From positions 1-64,000 of the forward strand of contig NZ_PVXQ01000015.1 of assembly GCF_002995745.1 (NCBI RefSeq): a stretch of 64,000 nucleotides of DNA. Direction: 5' to 3'. The notes beneath the pieces are model-generated. The model was not told the DNA's origin. It did not search any database and worked only from the letters and a program-made list of their open reading frames with translations. Shown one piece after another: positions 35,439 to 44,361 of this stretch (the first letter of the stretch is position 1; each line of letters starts with the position of its first letter). The position numbers and the translations under genes were made by a program. This stretch comes from Clostridium vincentii (GTDB lineage Bacteria > Bacillota > Clostridia > Clostridiales > Clostridiaceae).

Positions 35439-35473
35439 AAGTAGTGAAGAGTTTTTATCTCTTCACTACTTTT
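35439..35473 (-). terminator. Terminator of the ACT/UPF0210 operon
   Basis: AAGTAGTGAAGAG and CTCTTCACTACTT form a 13-bp stem with a 7-base loop and T-run on both sides; it can serve minus-strand transcripts leaving the UPF0210 gene. Confidence 0.8.
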
Positions 35474-35484
35474 AAATTTAATTC

Positions 35485-36852
35485 TTAATTTTTAAATGAA
35501 TGTATAGGAGCTGGAATTCTACCACCTCTAGCAATAAATAATTCTGAAGATTTTTTATTAACCTTCATAACTGGCGCTCTACCAAGTAGTCCACCAAATT
35601 CAACCATTCCTCCAACCTCTAATCCAATGGCTGGAATAACTCTTACTGCTGTTGTCTTGTTGTTTATAACCCCTATTGCAGCTTCATCTGCTATCATCGC
35701 TGAAATAGTTGATGCTGGAGTATCTCCTGGAATTGCTATCATGTCAAGTCCAACTGAGCATACACAAGTCATGCCTTCTAGCTTTTCAAGGTTTAATGAA
35801 CCATTTTGTACTGCCTCTATCATTCCTGCGTCCTCAGAAACCGGAATAAAAGCACCACTTAATCCACCAACGTGACTACAAGCCATAACTCCACCCTTTT
35901 TAACTGCATCATTTAACATTGCTAGGGCTGCTATTGTACCATGAGTACCTACTGATTCTAATCCCATTTCTTCTAAAATATGTGCAACTGAGTCTCCAAC
36001 AGCTGGTGTTGGAGCTAGAGATAAATCAACTATACCAAATGGTACACCTAATCTTTTAGAAGCTTCATTACCTACAAGTTCACCCATTCTAGTTATCTTA
36101 AAAGCAGTATTTTTAATAGTGTCTGCTAAAACATCAAATGATTCTCCTCTAACCTTTTCAATAGCTCTTTGAACTACTCCAGGTCCACTAATACCAACAT
36201 TTATAACCTTATCTGCTTCACCAACACCGTGGAAAGCTCCTGCCATAAATGGATTGTCTTCAACTGCATTTGCAAATACAACTAATTTACCACAACCAGA
36301 ACCATGTGTATCAGCTGTAAGCTCTGCAGTTCTTTTAACAACTTCTCCCATATCGCGAATAGCATTCATGTTAATACCACATTTAGATGTTCCTACATTA
36401 ACTGAAGCACAAACCTTTTTAGTACTTGCTAGTGCTTCAGGGATTGAGCTTATTAATATTTTATCTCCCTTAGTGCAACCTTTATGTACTAATGCTGAGA
36501 AACCTCCAATAAAATCGATTCCTAAAGTTTCTGCAGCTCTATCTAAAGTCTTTGCAAACTCTACATAACTTGTTTCATCAGTTGCTCCACCAATCATTGC
36601 AATTGGAGTAACAGATACTCTTTTATTAACTATAGGAATACCAAATTCCATTTCTATATCCTTAGCAACCTTAACTAAATCCTTAGCTGATTCAGTTATT
36701 TTTTTATAAATTTTTTCTCTTGCCTTATCTCCATCTGAATCTATACAATCAAGTAAAGATATACCCATGGTAATAGTTCTTATGTCAAGATTTTCTTCTT
36801 CTATCATCTTTATTGTTTCTAATACTTTTTGAGCTGTTAAATTTAAAGACAT
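35485..36852 (-). CDS. UPF0210/PFL-like (DUF711) protein
   Basis: 455 residues, full length for the UPF0210 family. The fold is related to pyruvate formate-lyase-type barrels, but no glycyl-radical motif (RVxG[FWY]) is present; function is unknown. Characteristic stretches: [57 protein letters not shown] and [18 protein letters not shown]. It is 13 bases downstream of the ACT-domain gene, an arrangement seen in many Firmicutes. The T-box leader upstream suggests a role tied to one amino acid. Confidence 0.9.
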   Translation of the reverse strand: MSLNLTAQKVLETIKMIEEENLDIRTITMGISLLDCIDSDGDKAREKIYKKITESAKDLVKVAKDIEMEFGIPIVNKRVSVTPIAMIGGATDETSYVEFAKTLDRAAETLGIDFIGGFSALVHKGCTKGDKILISSIPEALASTKKVCASVNVGTSKCGINMNAIRDMGEVVKRTAELTADTHGSGCGKLVVFANAVEDNPFMAGAFHGVGEADKVINVGISGPGVVQRAIEKVRGESFDVLADTIKNTAFKITRMGELVGNEASKRLGVPFGIVDLSLAPTPAVGDSVAHILEEMGLESVGTHGTIAALAMLNDAVKKGGVMACSHVGGLSGAFIPVSEDAGMIEAVQNGSLNLEKLEGMTCVCSVGLDMIAIPGDTPASTISAMIADEAAIGVINNKTTAVRVIPAIGLEVGGMVEFGGLLGRAPVMKVNKKSSELFIARGGRIPAPIHSFKN

Positions 36853-36865
36853 CTTGTACCTCCTC

Positions 36866-37135
36866 TTATAATGAATGCATTGTATTAAAAATTTCTTCTC
36901 TTTGGATCTTTACGTCAACTTTTAGTTCTTTTCCTTTTGCTGATAATGCATTTTTAATATCTTCAATGTTGGCATTGGCATTGCTTTGATCTAATAACAT
37001 AATCATTGTAAAATATTCATCCATAATTGTCTGTGTAACATTTAAAATGTTTATATTTAATTTTTGTAATTCAGCACTAACTCCTGCTATAATTCCTACC
37101 TGATCCTTACCTATAACTGTTAATATTGATTTCAT
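36866..37135 (-). CDS. ACT-domain protein (UPF0237)
   Basis: 89 residues consisting of a single ACT domain ([39 protein letters not shown]) plus a short helical end. ACT domains bind amino acids and regulate partner enzymes; this GcvR-like subgroup usually sits directly before a UPF0210 gene, as here. The start follows AGGAGATGAC. A T-box leader lies in the 200 bases upstream, so uncharged tRNA controls the operon. Confidence 0.9.
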   Translation of the reverse strand: MKSILTVIGKDQVGIIAGVSAELQKLNINILNVTQTIMDEYFTMIMLLDQSNANANIEDIKNALSAKGKELKVDVKIQREEIFNTMHSL

Positions 37136-37149
37136 AACGTCATCTCCTA

Positions 37150-37350
37150 AAATAAATTTTTACAAAATAAAAAAGCTCTACCAAATAAAGGGACGAAATT
37201 AAATTCCGCGGTTCCACCCTTCTTGACATTAGCCCTACTTTTCCCATCCTGCTCCAAGGCTCCCTTCATAATATCCCCTTAACTACTCACACCAATACAT
37301 AGTCTCTCTTTAAAGTTGTATATTATTACTATTCCTCTTCTTAGCATTAT
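37150..37350 (-). ncRNA. T-box riboswitch leader of the ACT/UPF0210 operon
   Basis: The T-box AAGGGTGGAACCGCGG is at 37206-37221 (minus-strand sense), with the conserved CCTTGGAGC region near 37250-37260, AGAGAG (about 37305), GGTGTGAG (about 37288-37295) and a 5' AGTA (about 37327-37331) of stem I. The UGGA of the T-box pairs with UCCA, so the tRNA should have a U discriminator base, as in tRNA-Gly, -Cys or -Thr. The specifier triplet is not resolved; the stretch 37262-37278 (GGGGATATTATGAAGGG) is the likely region. The terminator half (CGTCCC...) is poorly complementary and ends in GCTTTTTT. Confidence 0.85.
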
Positions 37351-37363
37351 TCATTTAATATAT

Positions 37364-37392
37364 ATATTATATATTTTAGACTTATTTGTCAA
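37364..37392 (-). promoter_or_regulatory. Promoter of the T-box operon
   Basis: TTGACA (37387-37392), a 17-base spacer and TAATAT (37364-37369); TATAAT is also present at a 15-base spacing. Confidence 0.7.
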
Positions 37393-37429
37393 TTATAATT
37401 TTATTTTGTTATATTATATTAATAATAGT

Positions 37430-37463
37430 AATACCTGCATAAGAATTTCTTATGCAGGTATTG
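37430..37463 (-). terminator. Stem-loop behind the 37472 gene
   Basis: AATACCTGCATAAG and CTTATGCAGGTATT form a perfect 14-bp stem with a 5-base loop. The T-run is weak (ATTACTATT), so termination may be partial. Confidence 0.6.
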
Positions 37464-37471
37464 CAAAATCT

Positions 37472-38413
37472 TTACATACGAATGCTAATTGGAATAACTA
37501 CTAATGATATTCCTTCACATTTTAATCTGGGCTTTTCAGGAATTATAATCCCATTAGAATCCAGTATATTGCAATAATTATTGCAATTATCTAATATTTT
37601 TTCATAGTAATTATGCTGTGCTGTTTTTCTAAGAAGGCTAATACACTGACCATTAGGTGCTACTTTAATTACCTTTCCAAAAACTGTACAAGGACAATCT
37701 ACCTTATCAAACTTATAAGCATTATTATTCATAAAAAAATTATCATTAACATTAACTACTATAGGGGTATTGCCACACATTAATATCATATCCTCTGTAG
37801 CATTTTTATTTAATAGCTCATTCAAATGCCCTAGAATACCATTCATAGATGTAAAATTCATTATGCTACTGTTTTTAGTAGTAAGCATTTTATTTAAATT
37901 ATCACAACCAAAACAATTAAAAACTGTAAGGAGCGAATCTAAATAGGAATTAATAGATTCCGTTGTTAAATTACCACGAAGTTTAACATATTCACCTTCT
38001 TTTATCTGACCTTCATTAATGGTTACATTATCAAAACTCTTAACTGCATTTGCTGTATTTAAATTACTTAAAATCTGACTATGTAGGGAAAAGCTAGTGA
38101 ATATAGTCTTTATCTCCTCTTCTCGTCGTATAAACTCTCTATCCTCAAGGCCTGTTGTATTAGAATTGCCTACATCACTTTGATCAACTTTTGATGTATT
38201 ACATGTTTTAAATCCTTCTCTAGCATCCTCGGCAAATCTATCTTCACCGAAAATCCTTTCTCTATTATCAAACCCAGCTCTGGCCGTAAAGGTCTTATCC
38301 TGTATTATTCTTGAGGTCCTTATATCTATATATCCCTTTAACATTAAAGAAGATAAATTTTTGATTAATCCTTCATCTAGGTACATTAAAAGAGCAAGAG
38401 CATCTTCATCCAT
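37472..38413 (-). CDS. Uncharacterised cytosolic protein (DUF6414-like?)
   Basis: 313 residues. Family not firmly recognised; the opening LMYLDEGLIKNLSSLMLKGY recalls the YLD...L start of DUF6414 proteins. No signal peptide or membrane helix. The centre is polar and acidic/basic (RIFGEDRFAEDAREGFK), and the C-terminal half has beta-rich segments with cysteines (VDCPCTVFGKVIKVAPNGQC). Stand-alone gene behind a moderate ribosome site, between the glycosylase gene and its own stem-loop. No neighbour suggests a role. Confidence 0.55.
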   Translation of the reverse strand: MDEDALALLMYLDEGLIKNLSSLMLKGYIDIRTSRIIQDKTFTARAGFDNRERIFGEDRFAEDAREGFKTCNTSKVDQSDVGNSNTTGLEDREFIRREEEIKTIFTSFSLHSQILSNLNTANAVKSFDNVTINEGQIKEGEYVKLRGNLTTESINSYLDSLLTVFNCFGCDNLNKMLTTKNSSIMNFTSMNGILGHLNELLNKNATEDMILMCGNTPIVVNVNDNFFMNNNAYKFDKVDCPCTVFGKVIKVAPNGQCISLLRKTAQHNYYEKILDNCNNYCNILDSNGIIIPEKPRLKCEGISLVVIPISIRM

Positions 38414-38486
38414 AAATCCACTTCCTACGTTAATGGTTTCATAGTATTTCTACTCGATATTTTCTAGTTTTATGACAACATTAAAT

Positions 38487-39155
38487 TTATTTATCTAATA
38501 ATTTAACTTTATCCTTTTTAGATACATAAGGATTATCCTCATAATAAAATCTATATAAATAATCTCTAGCTTCCTGCGCATAATCGATACCTACACGTTT
38601 ACTTTTAGTAATTTTGCCACAAACGATTTCGTTTATTTCAAAAAGTGCTTCAAGATTCTCATCCTTTTCAGCTATATACATTTCTCCACCCCAAAACAAG
38701 GTGTTATTAAGACTCTTTGTAATATCAAGGGCCATACAAAGCTTAGAAGGTCCTGAAGTTAGATTTAATACTTCTTTATTTAAAAGCTGCTTATAATCTT
38801 TCCCATTTCTTTTAATGGCCATAAAATCTAATCCTATTAATGGCTCAATGGCACGAATCAAAACCCCTTGAGGTTCTCCTTCCTTCTCTGTTATAGCATT
38901 TAAGCATAGATACATCCCATAAATACTATAAAGGTATATAGTTCCTTCTTGTCCATATAGAGGCATAGTTCGCAAGGTTTTCTTTCCACCATAAACATGA
39001 GCTCCTTTATCAGTAATGCCACAATATGCCTCTGTTTCAACTATCTTTCCTCCAATTATATGACCATTAACTTCATGGATTAAGTACTTACCTAAAAGAT
39101 CCTTTGCAACTTTTAAAGTATTTCTTCCATAAAACTCTTGCTCTAATATATTCAT
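38487..39155 (-). CDS. 3-methyladenine DNA glycosylase (AAG/MPG family)
   Basis: 222 residues from the ATG at 39155, which has a perfect GGAGGTGG seven bases before it; a GTG at 39164 is within the ribosome site. The family removes alkylated purines from DNA. Visible motifs: FYGRNTLKVAKDLLGK, the catalytic IVETEAYCG (Glu), DKGAHVYGGKKT, TIYLYSIYGMYLCLN and GEPQGVLIRAIEP, then the LTSGPSKLCMALDI loop. Length and order are normal. Single-gene unit. Confidence 0.9.
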   Translation of the reverse strand: MNILEQEFYGRNTLKVAKDLLGKYLIHEVNGHIIGGKIVETEAYCGITDKGAHVYGGKKTLRTMPLYGQEGTIYLYSIYGMYLCLNAITEKEGEPQGVLIRAIEPLIGLDFMAIKRNGKDYKQLLNKEVLNLTSGPSKLCMALDITKSLNNTLFWGGEMYIAEKDENLEALFEINEIVCGKITKSKRVGIDYAQEARDYLYRFYYEDNPYVSKKDKVKLLDK

Positions 39156-39280
39156 AAAATCCACCTCCGCTAAGTTTATTATTCTACAATAAACTTTAAA
39201 TTATTTTATAAATTTTCTATAACATAGTATAAAAGTCCTTTATATTATACATATTAATAGTGTGAAAGGAAGTGCTTATT

Positions 39281-39451
39281 ATGATTATAAAAAATGAATC
39301 TGATTCTCACGAACCTATCATTAGTAATACTTTAGATCAAACAAAAGAGTTAGATCCTAAAGGAACAGGACCATTAACTGAACATTATGAGGTACCGGGA
39401 TTCGCAGGTGTGGGTAATCGTAAAAAAGCCACCGATTATAGCGTACATTAA
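39281..39451 (+). CDS. 56-aa plus-strand protein of unknown function
   Basis: ATG at 39281 with GAAAGGAAGTG about 8 bases before it. The product has a polar, helix-poor composition (IIKNESDSHEPIISNTLDQT, ELDPKGTGPLTEHYEVPGFA, GVGNRKKATDYSVH) with no hydrophobic segment. It lies on the opposite strand to its neighbours and ends 12 bases before a perfect bidirectional terminator. I do not recognise the family. Similar small polar plus-strand genes at 44362 and 47176 suggest a shared class, perhaps sporulation-related. Confidence 0.6.
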   Translation: MIIKNESDSHEPIISNTLDQTKELDPKGTGPLTEHYEVPGFAGVGNRKKATDYSVH

Positions 39452-39460
39452 TTCCAAAAA

Positions 39461-39500
39461 AAACTGCCACAAAGAATTTAAATTCTTTGTGGCAGTTAAT
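39461..39500. terminator. Bidirectional terminator
   Basis: AACTGCCACAAAGAATTT (39462-39479) is exactly complementary to 39480-39497, with A-runs and T-runs on both sides. It terminates the 56-aa gene and hisC, which converge here. Confidence 0.9.
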
Positions 39501-39502
39501 TT

Positions 39503-40558
39503 TTATAATATATCTCTTATTGATTTTATTAATTTGTCTATTTCTTCTTTTGTGCCAATACTAATTCTTAATTTATCATCTAGCATTTCACTACTAAAAT
39601 ATCTTATATAAATTTTAACTTTTATTAATTCATTCATTATTTCTGATGCTATTTTATTTTTTGGAGGCTTACATAATAAAAAGTTTGTTTGTGAAGGTAT
39701 AACTTCAAAGCCTAACTCTATAAGCTTTTCACTTAAATATCTCCTATTTTCTATTACCTTTTTAACTGTCTCCTTATGATAAACCTCATCTTGCATTGCA
39801 GCACAGGCAATTGTCTGACTAATATAATTTAAATTATATGAATCCCGACATTTATCCATATATGCAATTAGTTTTTCACAGGCAAAACAATATCCAACCC
39901 TGGCCCCACATAGTGAATAGGATTTTGACATTGTTCTTAAAACTATTAAATTATCATATTCATTTATATATTTAATCATAGTTGCATCTTCAGTGCAGAA
40001 GTCCATATATGCTTCATCAATTACAAGCAATCCATCATAGGTATTTAAAAGTGTTTTAATTTCTCCTATTGATAAAAAGACTCCTGTAGGTGCATTTGGA
40101 TTAACAATAAAAATAGCTTCAGCATTTTCCTTTAATAATCCAGGAATATCGATTTTGAATTCATTATCAGTTTTTACAAATACGCATTTAACCCCTTCCA
40201 TAGAAGCGGAGGATTTATATACTGTATATGTAGGATAAGGAGTTGCTAGCTTCTCTCCTTCTGCTAAAAACACCTTTATAATAAGGCCAATAATTTCATC
40301 AGAACCATTTCCACATAAAACTTCACTACTCTTCACATTATATACTTTCGCTATAGCCTTACGTAACTCTTCGCTTCTAGCCTCAGGATAAAGCCTTAAT
40401 TTATTTGGTTCTAGATTTTTAAGTGCTTCAAAAACCTTTGGTGATGGTAAAAATGCATTTTCATTTGCATTTAATTTAATAACCTCTTCATCATTCGAAT
40501 CTGGTTGAAATCCAGGTATATAGGAATCAAGTTTTTCAATATAATCTTTAATTTTCAT
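39503..40558 (-). CDS. hisC: Histidinol-phosphate aminotransferase
   Basis: 351 residues, a fold-type I PLP aminotransferase converting imidazole acetol phosphate and glutamate to histidinol phosphate. It reads LNANENAFLPSP near the start, GNGSDEII, VNPNAPTGV, DEAYMDF and the PLP lysine in MSKSYSLCGARVGY (K212). It is alone, not in a his operon, so it could also serve aromatic amino acid transamination or another amine; HisC-like paralogues such as CobD/tyrosine types exist. ATG with TGGGGTGACAC before it. Confidence 0.8.
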   Translation of the reverse strand: MKIKDYIEKLDSYIPGFQPDSNDEEVIKLNANENAFLPSPKVFEALKNLEPNKLRLYPEARSEELRKAIAKVYNVKSSEVLCGNGSDEIIGLIIKVFLAEGEKLATPYPTYTVYKSSASMEGVKCVFVKTDNEFKIDIPGLLKENAEAIFIVNPNAPTGVFLSIGEIKTLLNTYDGLLVIDEAYMDFCTEDATMIKYINEYDNLIVLRTMSKSYSLCGARVGYCFACEKLIAYMDKCRDSYNLNYISQTIACAAMQDEVYHKETVKKVIENRRYLSEKLIELGFEVIPSQTNFLLCKPPKNKIASEIMNELIKVKIYIRYFSSEMLDDKLRISIGTKEEIDKLIKSIRDIL

Positions 40559-40649
40559 ATAGTGTCACCCCAAATTTTTTTATATCTCTTAGTAATTATT
40601 TGTATTATACCAACTTTAGTATAGATATGTCCATTATTTATAGCCATAA

Positions 40650-40687
40650 AAAATGACTTCCATACCCTATGGAAGTCATTTTTTTCT
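40650..40687 (-). terminator. Terminator of the 40686 gene
   Basis: AAATGACTTCCATA and TATGGAAGTCATTT form a strong stem with a T-run of seven on the minus-strand side. Confidence 0.85.
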
Positions 40688-41045
40688 AACCTATAAGAAG
40701 TTCTTCAATTAATTCTTCTAAAACATATTTAATATCTGCTGCTCCTTTATAATAAAGATACATGTCTACATCATCATCTCTATTTATTATGTCCTTTAAA
40801 AGCATATTTTCATCATAGAAACCTTTATATTGTTTGGACATACTATCAAATACTGCTACAGCTTTATACCTATCCCATAAAACCCACATTGCCTTCTTTT
40901 CCTTGACCTCTGGACAGTAACTTTTACTGAGTATTTGAATAAAATCTTTTAATCTGCAGTTCTCTAAAATTTCAATTCTCATTTCATTTGGTGCCCTTTT
41001 ATCATCTCTTGTAGACACACTCTGTCGTTCCATACGTACTTTCAT
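40686..41045 (-). CDS. Uncharacterised small cytosolic protein
   Basis: 119 residues from the ATG at 41045 behind GGGAGATAACA; the ORF can be extended to 41069 but without a ribosome site. Family not recognised. It begins KVRMERQSVSTRDDKRAPNE and has a middle MWVLWDRYKAVAVFDSMSKQ followed by an acidic segment INRDDDVDMYLYYKG and a helical end. Stands alone between a small protein gene and the hisC promoter. Confidence 0.55.
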   Translation of the reverse strand: MKVRMERQSVSTRDDKRAPNEMRIEILENCRLKDFIQILSKSYCPEVKEKKAMWVLWDRYKAVAVFDSMSKQYKGFYDENMLLKDIINRDDDVDMYLYYKGAADIKYVLEELIEELLIG

Positions 41046-41200
41046 TGTTATCTCCCATAGTTCCCTCACGTACTAATTTGTATTACCCTATACAAACTGC
41101 AAATCAATTGTATATCTTTTCCATATATTTGTAAATATATTTATTTGAAATTTCAATATAAAAAATTTTCTAAACTATTTCATAGTTTTTTCTTATAATT

Positions 41201-41344
41201 TTATTTTTTCTTAGATATGTTCTTAAATATTTTAGCCTTTGTCATTAAATTCATACTATCCTCCGCCATTTCCATTAGCAAACTTCCCCTTGTAATAACC
41301 TTTCTCATTGTACGCTTCATGTTTTCCATATTGTATTTTTTCAT
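41201..41344 (-). CDS. 47-aa basic protein
   Basis: A small gene with TAGGAGG eight bases before its ATG at 41344. The product is strongly basic and Met-rich: MKKYNMENMKRTMRKVITRG then SLLMEMAEDSMNLMTKAKIF, ending ISKKK. It resembles nothing I can name; a regulatory or spore-associated role is possible. The rest of 41070-41460 contains no gene I can support. Confidence 0.5.
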   Translation of the reverse strand: MKKYNMENMKRTMRKVITRGSLLMEMAEDSMNLMTKAKIFKNISKKK

Positions 41345-41422
41345 AGCTTATACCTCCTAAAAATTACTTCTTAAATAGTTTGTACAAAATATGAAAAAAT
41401 ACACTATGATAATAATATAATT

Positions 41423-41452
41423 AAAAGGTCACTAAAAATTTAGTGACCTTTT
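41423..41452 (-). terminator. Terminator of the DUF1540 gene
   Basis: AAAAGGTCACTAAA and TTTAGTGACCTTTT: 14-bp stem ending in T4. Confidence 0.8.
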
Positions 41453-41460
41453 AATTTTAC

Positions 41461-41778
41461 CTATTTTAATTCAAAGCTTTGACAAGCAGTTCTATCATAC
41501 ATATTAGCCTCAACTCCAGATATTTCTATTTGTTCTAGATCACACATAGAATTAGAATTATGTTTGCATGTTTCAACGTAACAAATTAATGAATCACAAG
41601 ATCCACCGCTAAAAACATTATTTGTAAGATCACTATATAACAATTTATTTAAAAAGGAACCACAACAGGTTTGTTCATTATTCTCAGCTGCTTTTCCACT
41701 TACGTTTACTCTATTAGCATAACAACTACTTTTTTTATTGTGCGAACAATTTGAAACAGAACATTCTATTTTACTCAT
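41461..41778 (-). CDS. DUF1540 protein with two domains
   Basis: 105 residues made of two DUF1540 repeats, each with a four-cysteine pattern: IECSVSNCSHNKKSSCYANR ... QTCCGSF (about 4-42) and ICYVETCKHNSNSMCDLEQI ... TACQSF (about 65-102). The domain probably binds a metal. It is a common small clostridial protein, unknown in function and often expressed in spore formers. 15 bases upstream lies the reverse rubrerythrin gene; the two may be one operon, suggesting an oxidative-stress setting. Confidence 0.85.
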   Translation of the reverse strand: MSKIECSVSNCSHNKKSSCYANRVNVSGKAAENNEQTCCGSFLNKLLYSDLTNNVFSGGSCDSLICYVETCKHNSNSMCDLEQIEISGVEANMYDRTACQSFELK

Positions 41779-41792
41779 TATATATTCCTCCT

Positions 41793-42338
41793 TTAACCTT
41801 TAAAATATCTCTCAAGTAAACCCTTAAAAGCTCTACCATGACGTGCTTCGTCTTTACACATTTCATGTACTGTATCATGAATTGCATCTAAATTTTCTTT
41901 TTTTGCTTTAGTAGCTAAGATTTTCTTCCCTTCACATGCTCCATATTCAGCCTCAACTCTAGCCTGAAGATTTGCTTTTGTATCTGCTACTACCACATCT
42001 CCTAATATTTCTGCAAAGCGAGAAGAATGGTCTGCCTCTTCATAAGCAATTCTCTTATAAGCCTCGCCAACTTCTGGATAACCTTCTCTATCAGCTTGCC
42101 TAGCCATTGCAATGTACATTCCAACTTCTGTACATTCACCCATAAAATTAGCTCTTAAATCATCAATAATATCAGGAGCTAAATCCTTTGAAATACCAAT
42201 ATGATGTTCATCTGCCCAGTGAAGTTCCTCACTCTTTTCCTTAAACTTGCTACTTGGGGCTTTACAAATAGGACAAAATTCTGGTGGCTTATCACCTTCA
42301 TGAATATAACCACATACTAGACATATATACTTTTTCAC
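41793..42338 (-). CDS. Reverse rubrerythrin (NADH peroxidase)
   Basis: 181 residues. An N-terminal rubredoxin (C6-x-x-C9 and C22-x-x-C25: [18 protein letters not shown]) precedes a ferritin-like di-iron four-helix domain (about 45-181) with Glu/His ligands in [28 protein letters not shown] and [10 protein letters not shown]. The order rubredoxin then ferritin defines reverse rubrerythrins, which in Clostridium acetobutylicum reduce hydrogen peroxide and oxygen. Probably cytosolic defence against oxygen. Usually under PerR; I did not find a clear PerR box in the short leader. Confidence 0.9.
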   Translation of the reverse strand: MKKYICLVCGYIHEGDKPPEFCPICKAPSSKFKEKSEELHWADEHHIGISKDLAPDIIDDLRANFMGECTEVGMYIAMARQADREGYPEVGEAYKRIAYEEADHSSRFAEILGDVVVADTKANLQARVEAEYGACEGKKILATKAKKENLDAIHDTVHEMCKDEARHGRAFKGLLERYFKG

Positions 42339-42425
42339 TTAATAACCTCCTAAAATAAGTAGTATAGTTTTATTATTGCTATATTTGCACATTTAATTCA
42401 CTATCTATAAAATTTTACAAAATAA

Positions 42426-42454
42426 AAAGGATGTAACTTTAAGTTACATCCTTT
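42426..42454 (-). terminator. Terminator of the 42460 gene
   Basis: AAAGGATGTAACTT / AAGTTACATCCTTT perfect stem, with short T-run. Confidence 0.75.
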
Positions 42455-42459
42455 AATTT

Positions 42460-42678
42460 CTATAAAAATTTATATATTACTATTGCTGTTATTCCTACTA
42501 GACATATAAGAAGGGATAATACAACCGAAATCATAATATATTTCATACCTTTGTCATAGTTCTTTGTTGACTTATCATCTTCACCTTTTGCATTATTTAA
42601 ATATTTTCTGCTTTTTAAAAAACAAGTGAAATTAAATATCATCATTATAAATATAATAGCTATAAATACTATTTTCAT
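42460..42678 (-). CDS. 72-aa two-helix membrane protein
   Basis: Helix about 2-17 (IVFIAIIFIMMIFNFTCFL), a charged loop KSRKYLNNAKGEDDKSTKNY and a second helix about 48-70. No family named. The start is behind AAAGGAAG and it has its own terminator, so it is probably expressed as a single-gene unit. Confidence 0.55.
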   Translation of the reverse strand: MKIVFIAIIFIMMIFNFTCFLKSRKYLNNAKGEDDKSTKNYDKGMKYIMISVVLSLLICLVGITAIVIYKFL

Positions 42679-42804
42679 TTTAACTTCCTTTCTAATCTAT
42701 AAAATACATCCTAACTAGATTTAAAATTATTATATCACCTTAATAGTCTATTTTCCATAAACATATATTAATATACAAAATTAAAAAACTACTGGAGGCA
42801 TTTT

Positions 42805-43782
42805 ATGATAAGATTTTTTCTCTATAGATTTTTTAAAGCTTTTGGGAAACCTATGAAAACTTTAACTAAATCTGTGTTATCAAAATTTATATCAAATGAT
42901 GATTTACTAAAAACAATATTACTAGATAAAACATTCCATACCCTTTGGAGAAAAAAAATTGCTAATACCATAACTGACGAAAAATATAAAATTAAGAAAT
43001 TGAAAATAGCGAAAATTAATACTAACTATCGAGCTTTAGTAACAGTCGTTCATTCCTTCACTTTAATAAATTCCAAAAATATACGAAACTCTAAAGAAGT
43101 TATGTCTTTCATAATTATTATAAAAAAGGAAGCTAGAAAATATTGTATTATAAATTTATGTGATAAAGAATATTCTCCATCTCAGTATGAAAGAACTTTA
43201 TGTAACTGTGATAGCTACATAGATAAAGAAAATAGAATAAAATATTTAGAAGAAAAGATAAAGAAAATAGATATTATTTCAAAGGATTTTTCAGAATTTA
43301 AAGATGTAATTTTTAGAAATAATAAAGTTCTTTCTAAAAACAAATATTCAACCGCTGATGCTGTTACCTATGCTAGGAAATATGCTTTATCCTACAATAA
43401 CAAATATAAAAGTTTTTCGAATTCTGGAGGAGATTGCACAAACTTTGTCTCTCAATGTGTTCATGCTGGTGGACTTCCTCTATCCTTAACTTGGAGACCT
43501 TACTCTACAACATGGATTAGGGTAAATGAATTATATTATTATATATTAAGAAAGGGTCTAGGAAAAAATTTATCCTCAGTTGAAAATAGTGAACTAGGAT
43601 CAATACTTCAATTTTTTTCTGAGTCAAAGGGATTTTATTCCCACTCTGGTGTTATTACAGAAATTCTATCGGATGAAGATTGTCTATATTGCTGCCACAG
43701 TTACGATAAACTTGATTACCCCTTAAGTGAAATCTACCCATCAATTTATACAAAAATTAGAATTCTTAATATTACTTACTAA
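42805..43782 (+). CDS. Amidase domain (amidase_6) protein
   Basis: 325 residues on the plus strand, with GGAGGC before the ATG. Residues about 180-325 form an amidase_6 domain (NlpC/P60-like fold): GGDCTNFVSQCVHAGGLPL with the candidate nucleophile C211, YSTTWIRVNELYYYI, and FYSHSGVITEIL with the candidate His. The first 170 residues are a basic and mixed helical-beta region without a signal peptide. Such proteins are found in sporulating clostridia and probably act on peptidoglycan or peptides. Role uncertain. Confidence 0.8.
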   Translation: MIRFFLYRFFKAFGKPMKTLTKSVLSKFISNDDLLKTILLDKTFHTLWRKKIANTITDEKYKIKKLKIAKINTNYRALVTVVHSFTLINSKNIRNSKEVMSFIIIIKKEARKYCIINLCDKEYSPSQYERTLCNCDSYIDKENRIKYLEEKIKKIDIISKDFSEFKDVIFRNNKVLSKNKYSTADAVTYARKYALSYNNKYKSFSNSGGDCTNFVSQCVHAGGLPLSLTWRPYSTTWIRVNELYYYILRKGLGKNLSSVENSELGSILQFFSESKGFYSHSGVITEILSDEDCLYCCHSYDKLDYPLSEIYPSIYTKIRILNITY

Positions 43783-43790
43783 AAAATTAA

Positions 43791-43818
43791 GAGCTAGAAA
43801 GATAATCTTATCTAGCTC
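43791..43818. terminator. Bidirectional stem-loop between convergent genes
   Basis: GAGCTAGA and TCTAGCTC form an 8-bp stem with an inner AGAT/ATCT pairing; lies between the amidase gene (+) and the NUDIX-like gene (-). Confidence 0.55.
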
Positions 43819-43824
43819 CAACTT

Positions 43825-44214
43825 TCAACTTGCAAAGAAATCCTTTAACATTTCTTTTTCACACTCAATAAAATTGTAATCCTGGAAATTTCTAATACTC
43901 ACCCACTTACTATCTTTATATTTTTTACTATCTAGAATAAATCTTTCTCTAATTTCCCCTGTGCAAACCATAATCGACTCATCAGTTTCTTTATTAAATA
44001 TGTATTCTTTAAATTCTTTAACATCAAATACTAATGCTTTCAAGTTTTCTTTAGCACATCTAGTTATACATTTATCATGAATTTCTTTTCCCTTAATCTT
44101 TTGATTTAATATAGACCAAGTTTCTATTTCTCCACGCTTGACCCTCTTATTCAAAATCAATACATTATTAAAATCATCTTTAATTATTAAGCTACAAGCA
44201 ATTATTTTAGCCAC
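43825..44214 (-). CDS. Degenerate NUDIX-like protein
   Basis: 129 residues with a NUDIX-fold pattern: IIACSLIIKDDFNNVLILNKR opens strand A, ETWSILNQKIKGKE stands where a NUDIX box would begin, and KWVSIRNFQDYNF closes. The catalytic box (G-x5-E-x7-REUxEExGU) is not conserved: GKEIHDKCITRCAKENLKAL lacks the metal-binding glutamates. It is therefore probably not a hydrolase of the normal type. The assignment is tentative. Confidence 0.45.
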   Translation of the reverse strand: MAKIIACSLIIKDDFNNVLILNKRVKRGEIETWSILNQKIKGKEIHDKCITRCAKENLKALVFDVKEFKEYIFNKETDESIMVCTGEIRERFILDSKKYKDSKWVSIRNFQDYNFIECEKEMLKDFFAS

Positions 44215-44361
44215 AAAAGTCTCCCCCTAAATAGTTATTACAAAATACTTTTTACATGGTGATATTCTATCATTATTTTTAAAGATTTTCCATTAAAAAA
44301 AATCTTTTTTAGGTTTATTAAAAAATATATCGACCATACTAATGTTAAAGGGAGGTGTGTT

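Noticed and set aside
35485-36852. Pyruvate formate-lyase
   Set aside because: Family naming (PFL) could mislead; no glycyl-radical motif or Cys-Cys active site is seen, and it matches UPF0210.
39503-40558. Part of a histidine operon
   Set aside because: hisC stands alone between bidirectional terminators; no other his gene is in the window.
43825-44214. Functional NUDIX hydrolase
   Set aside because: The glutamates of the NUDIX box are missing, so only the fold is suggested.
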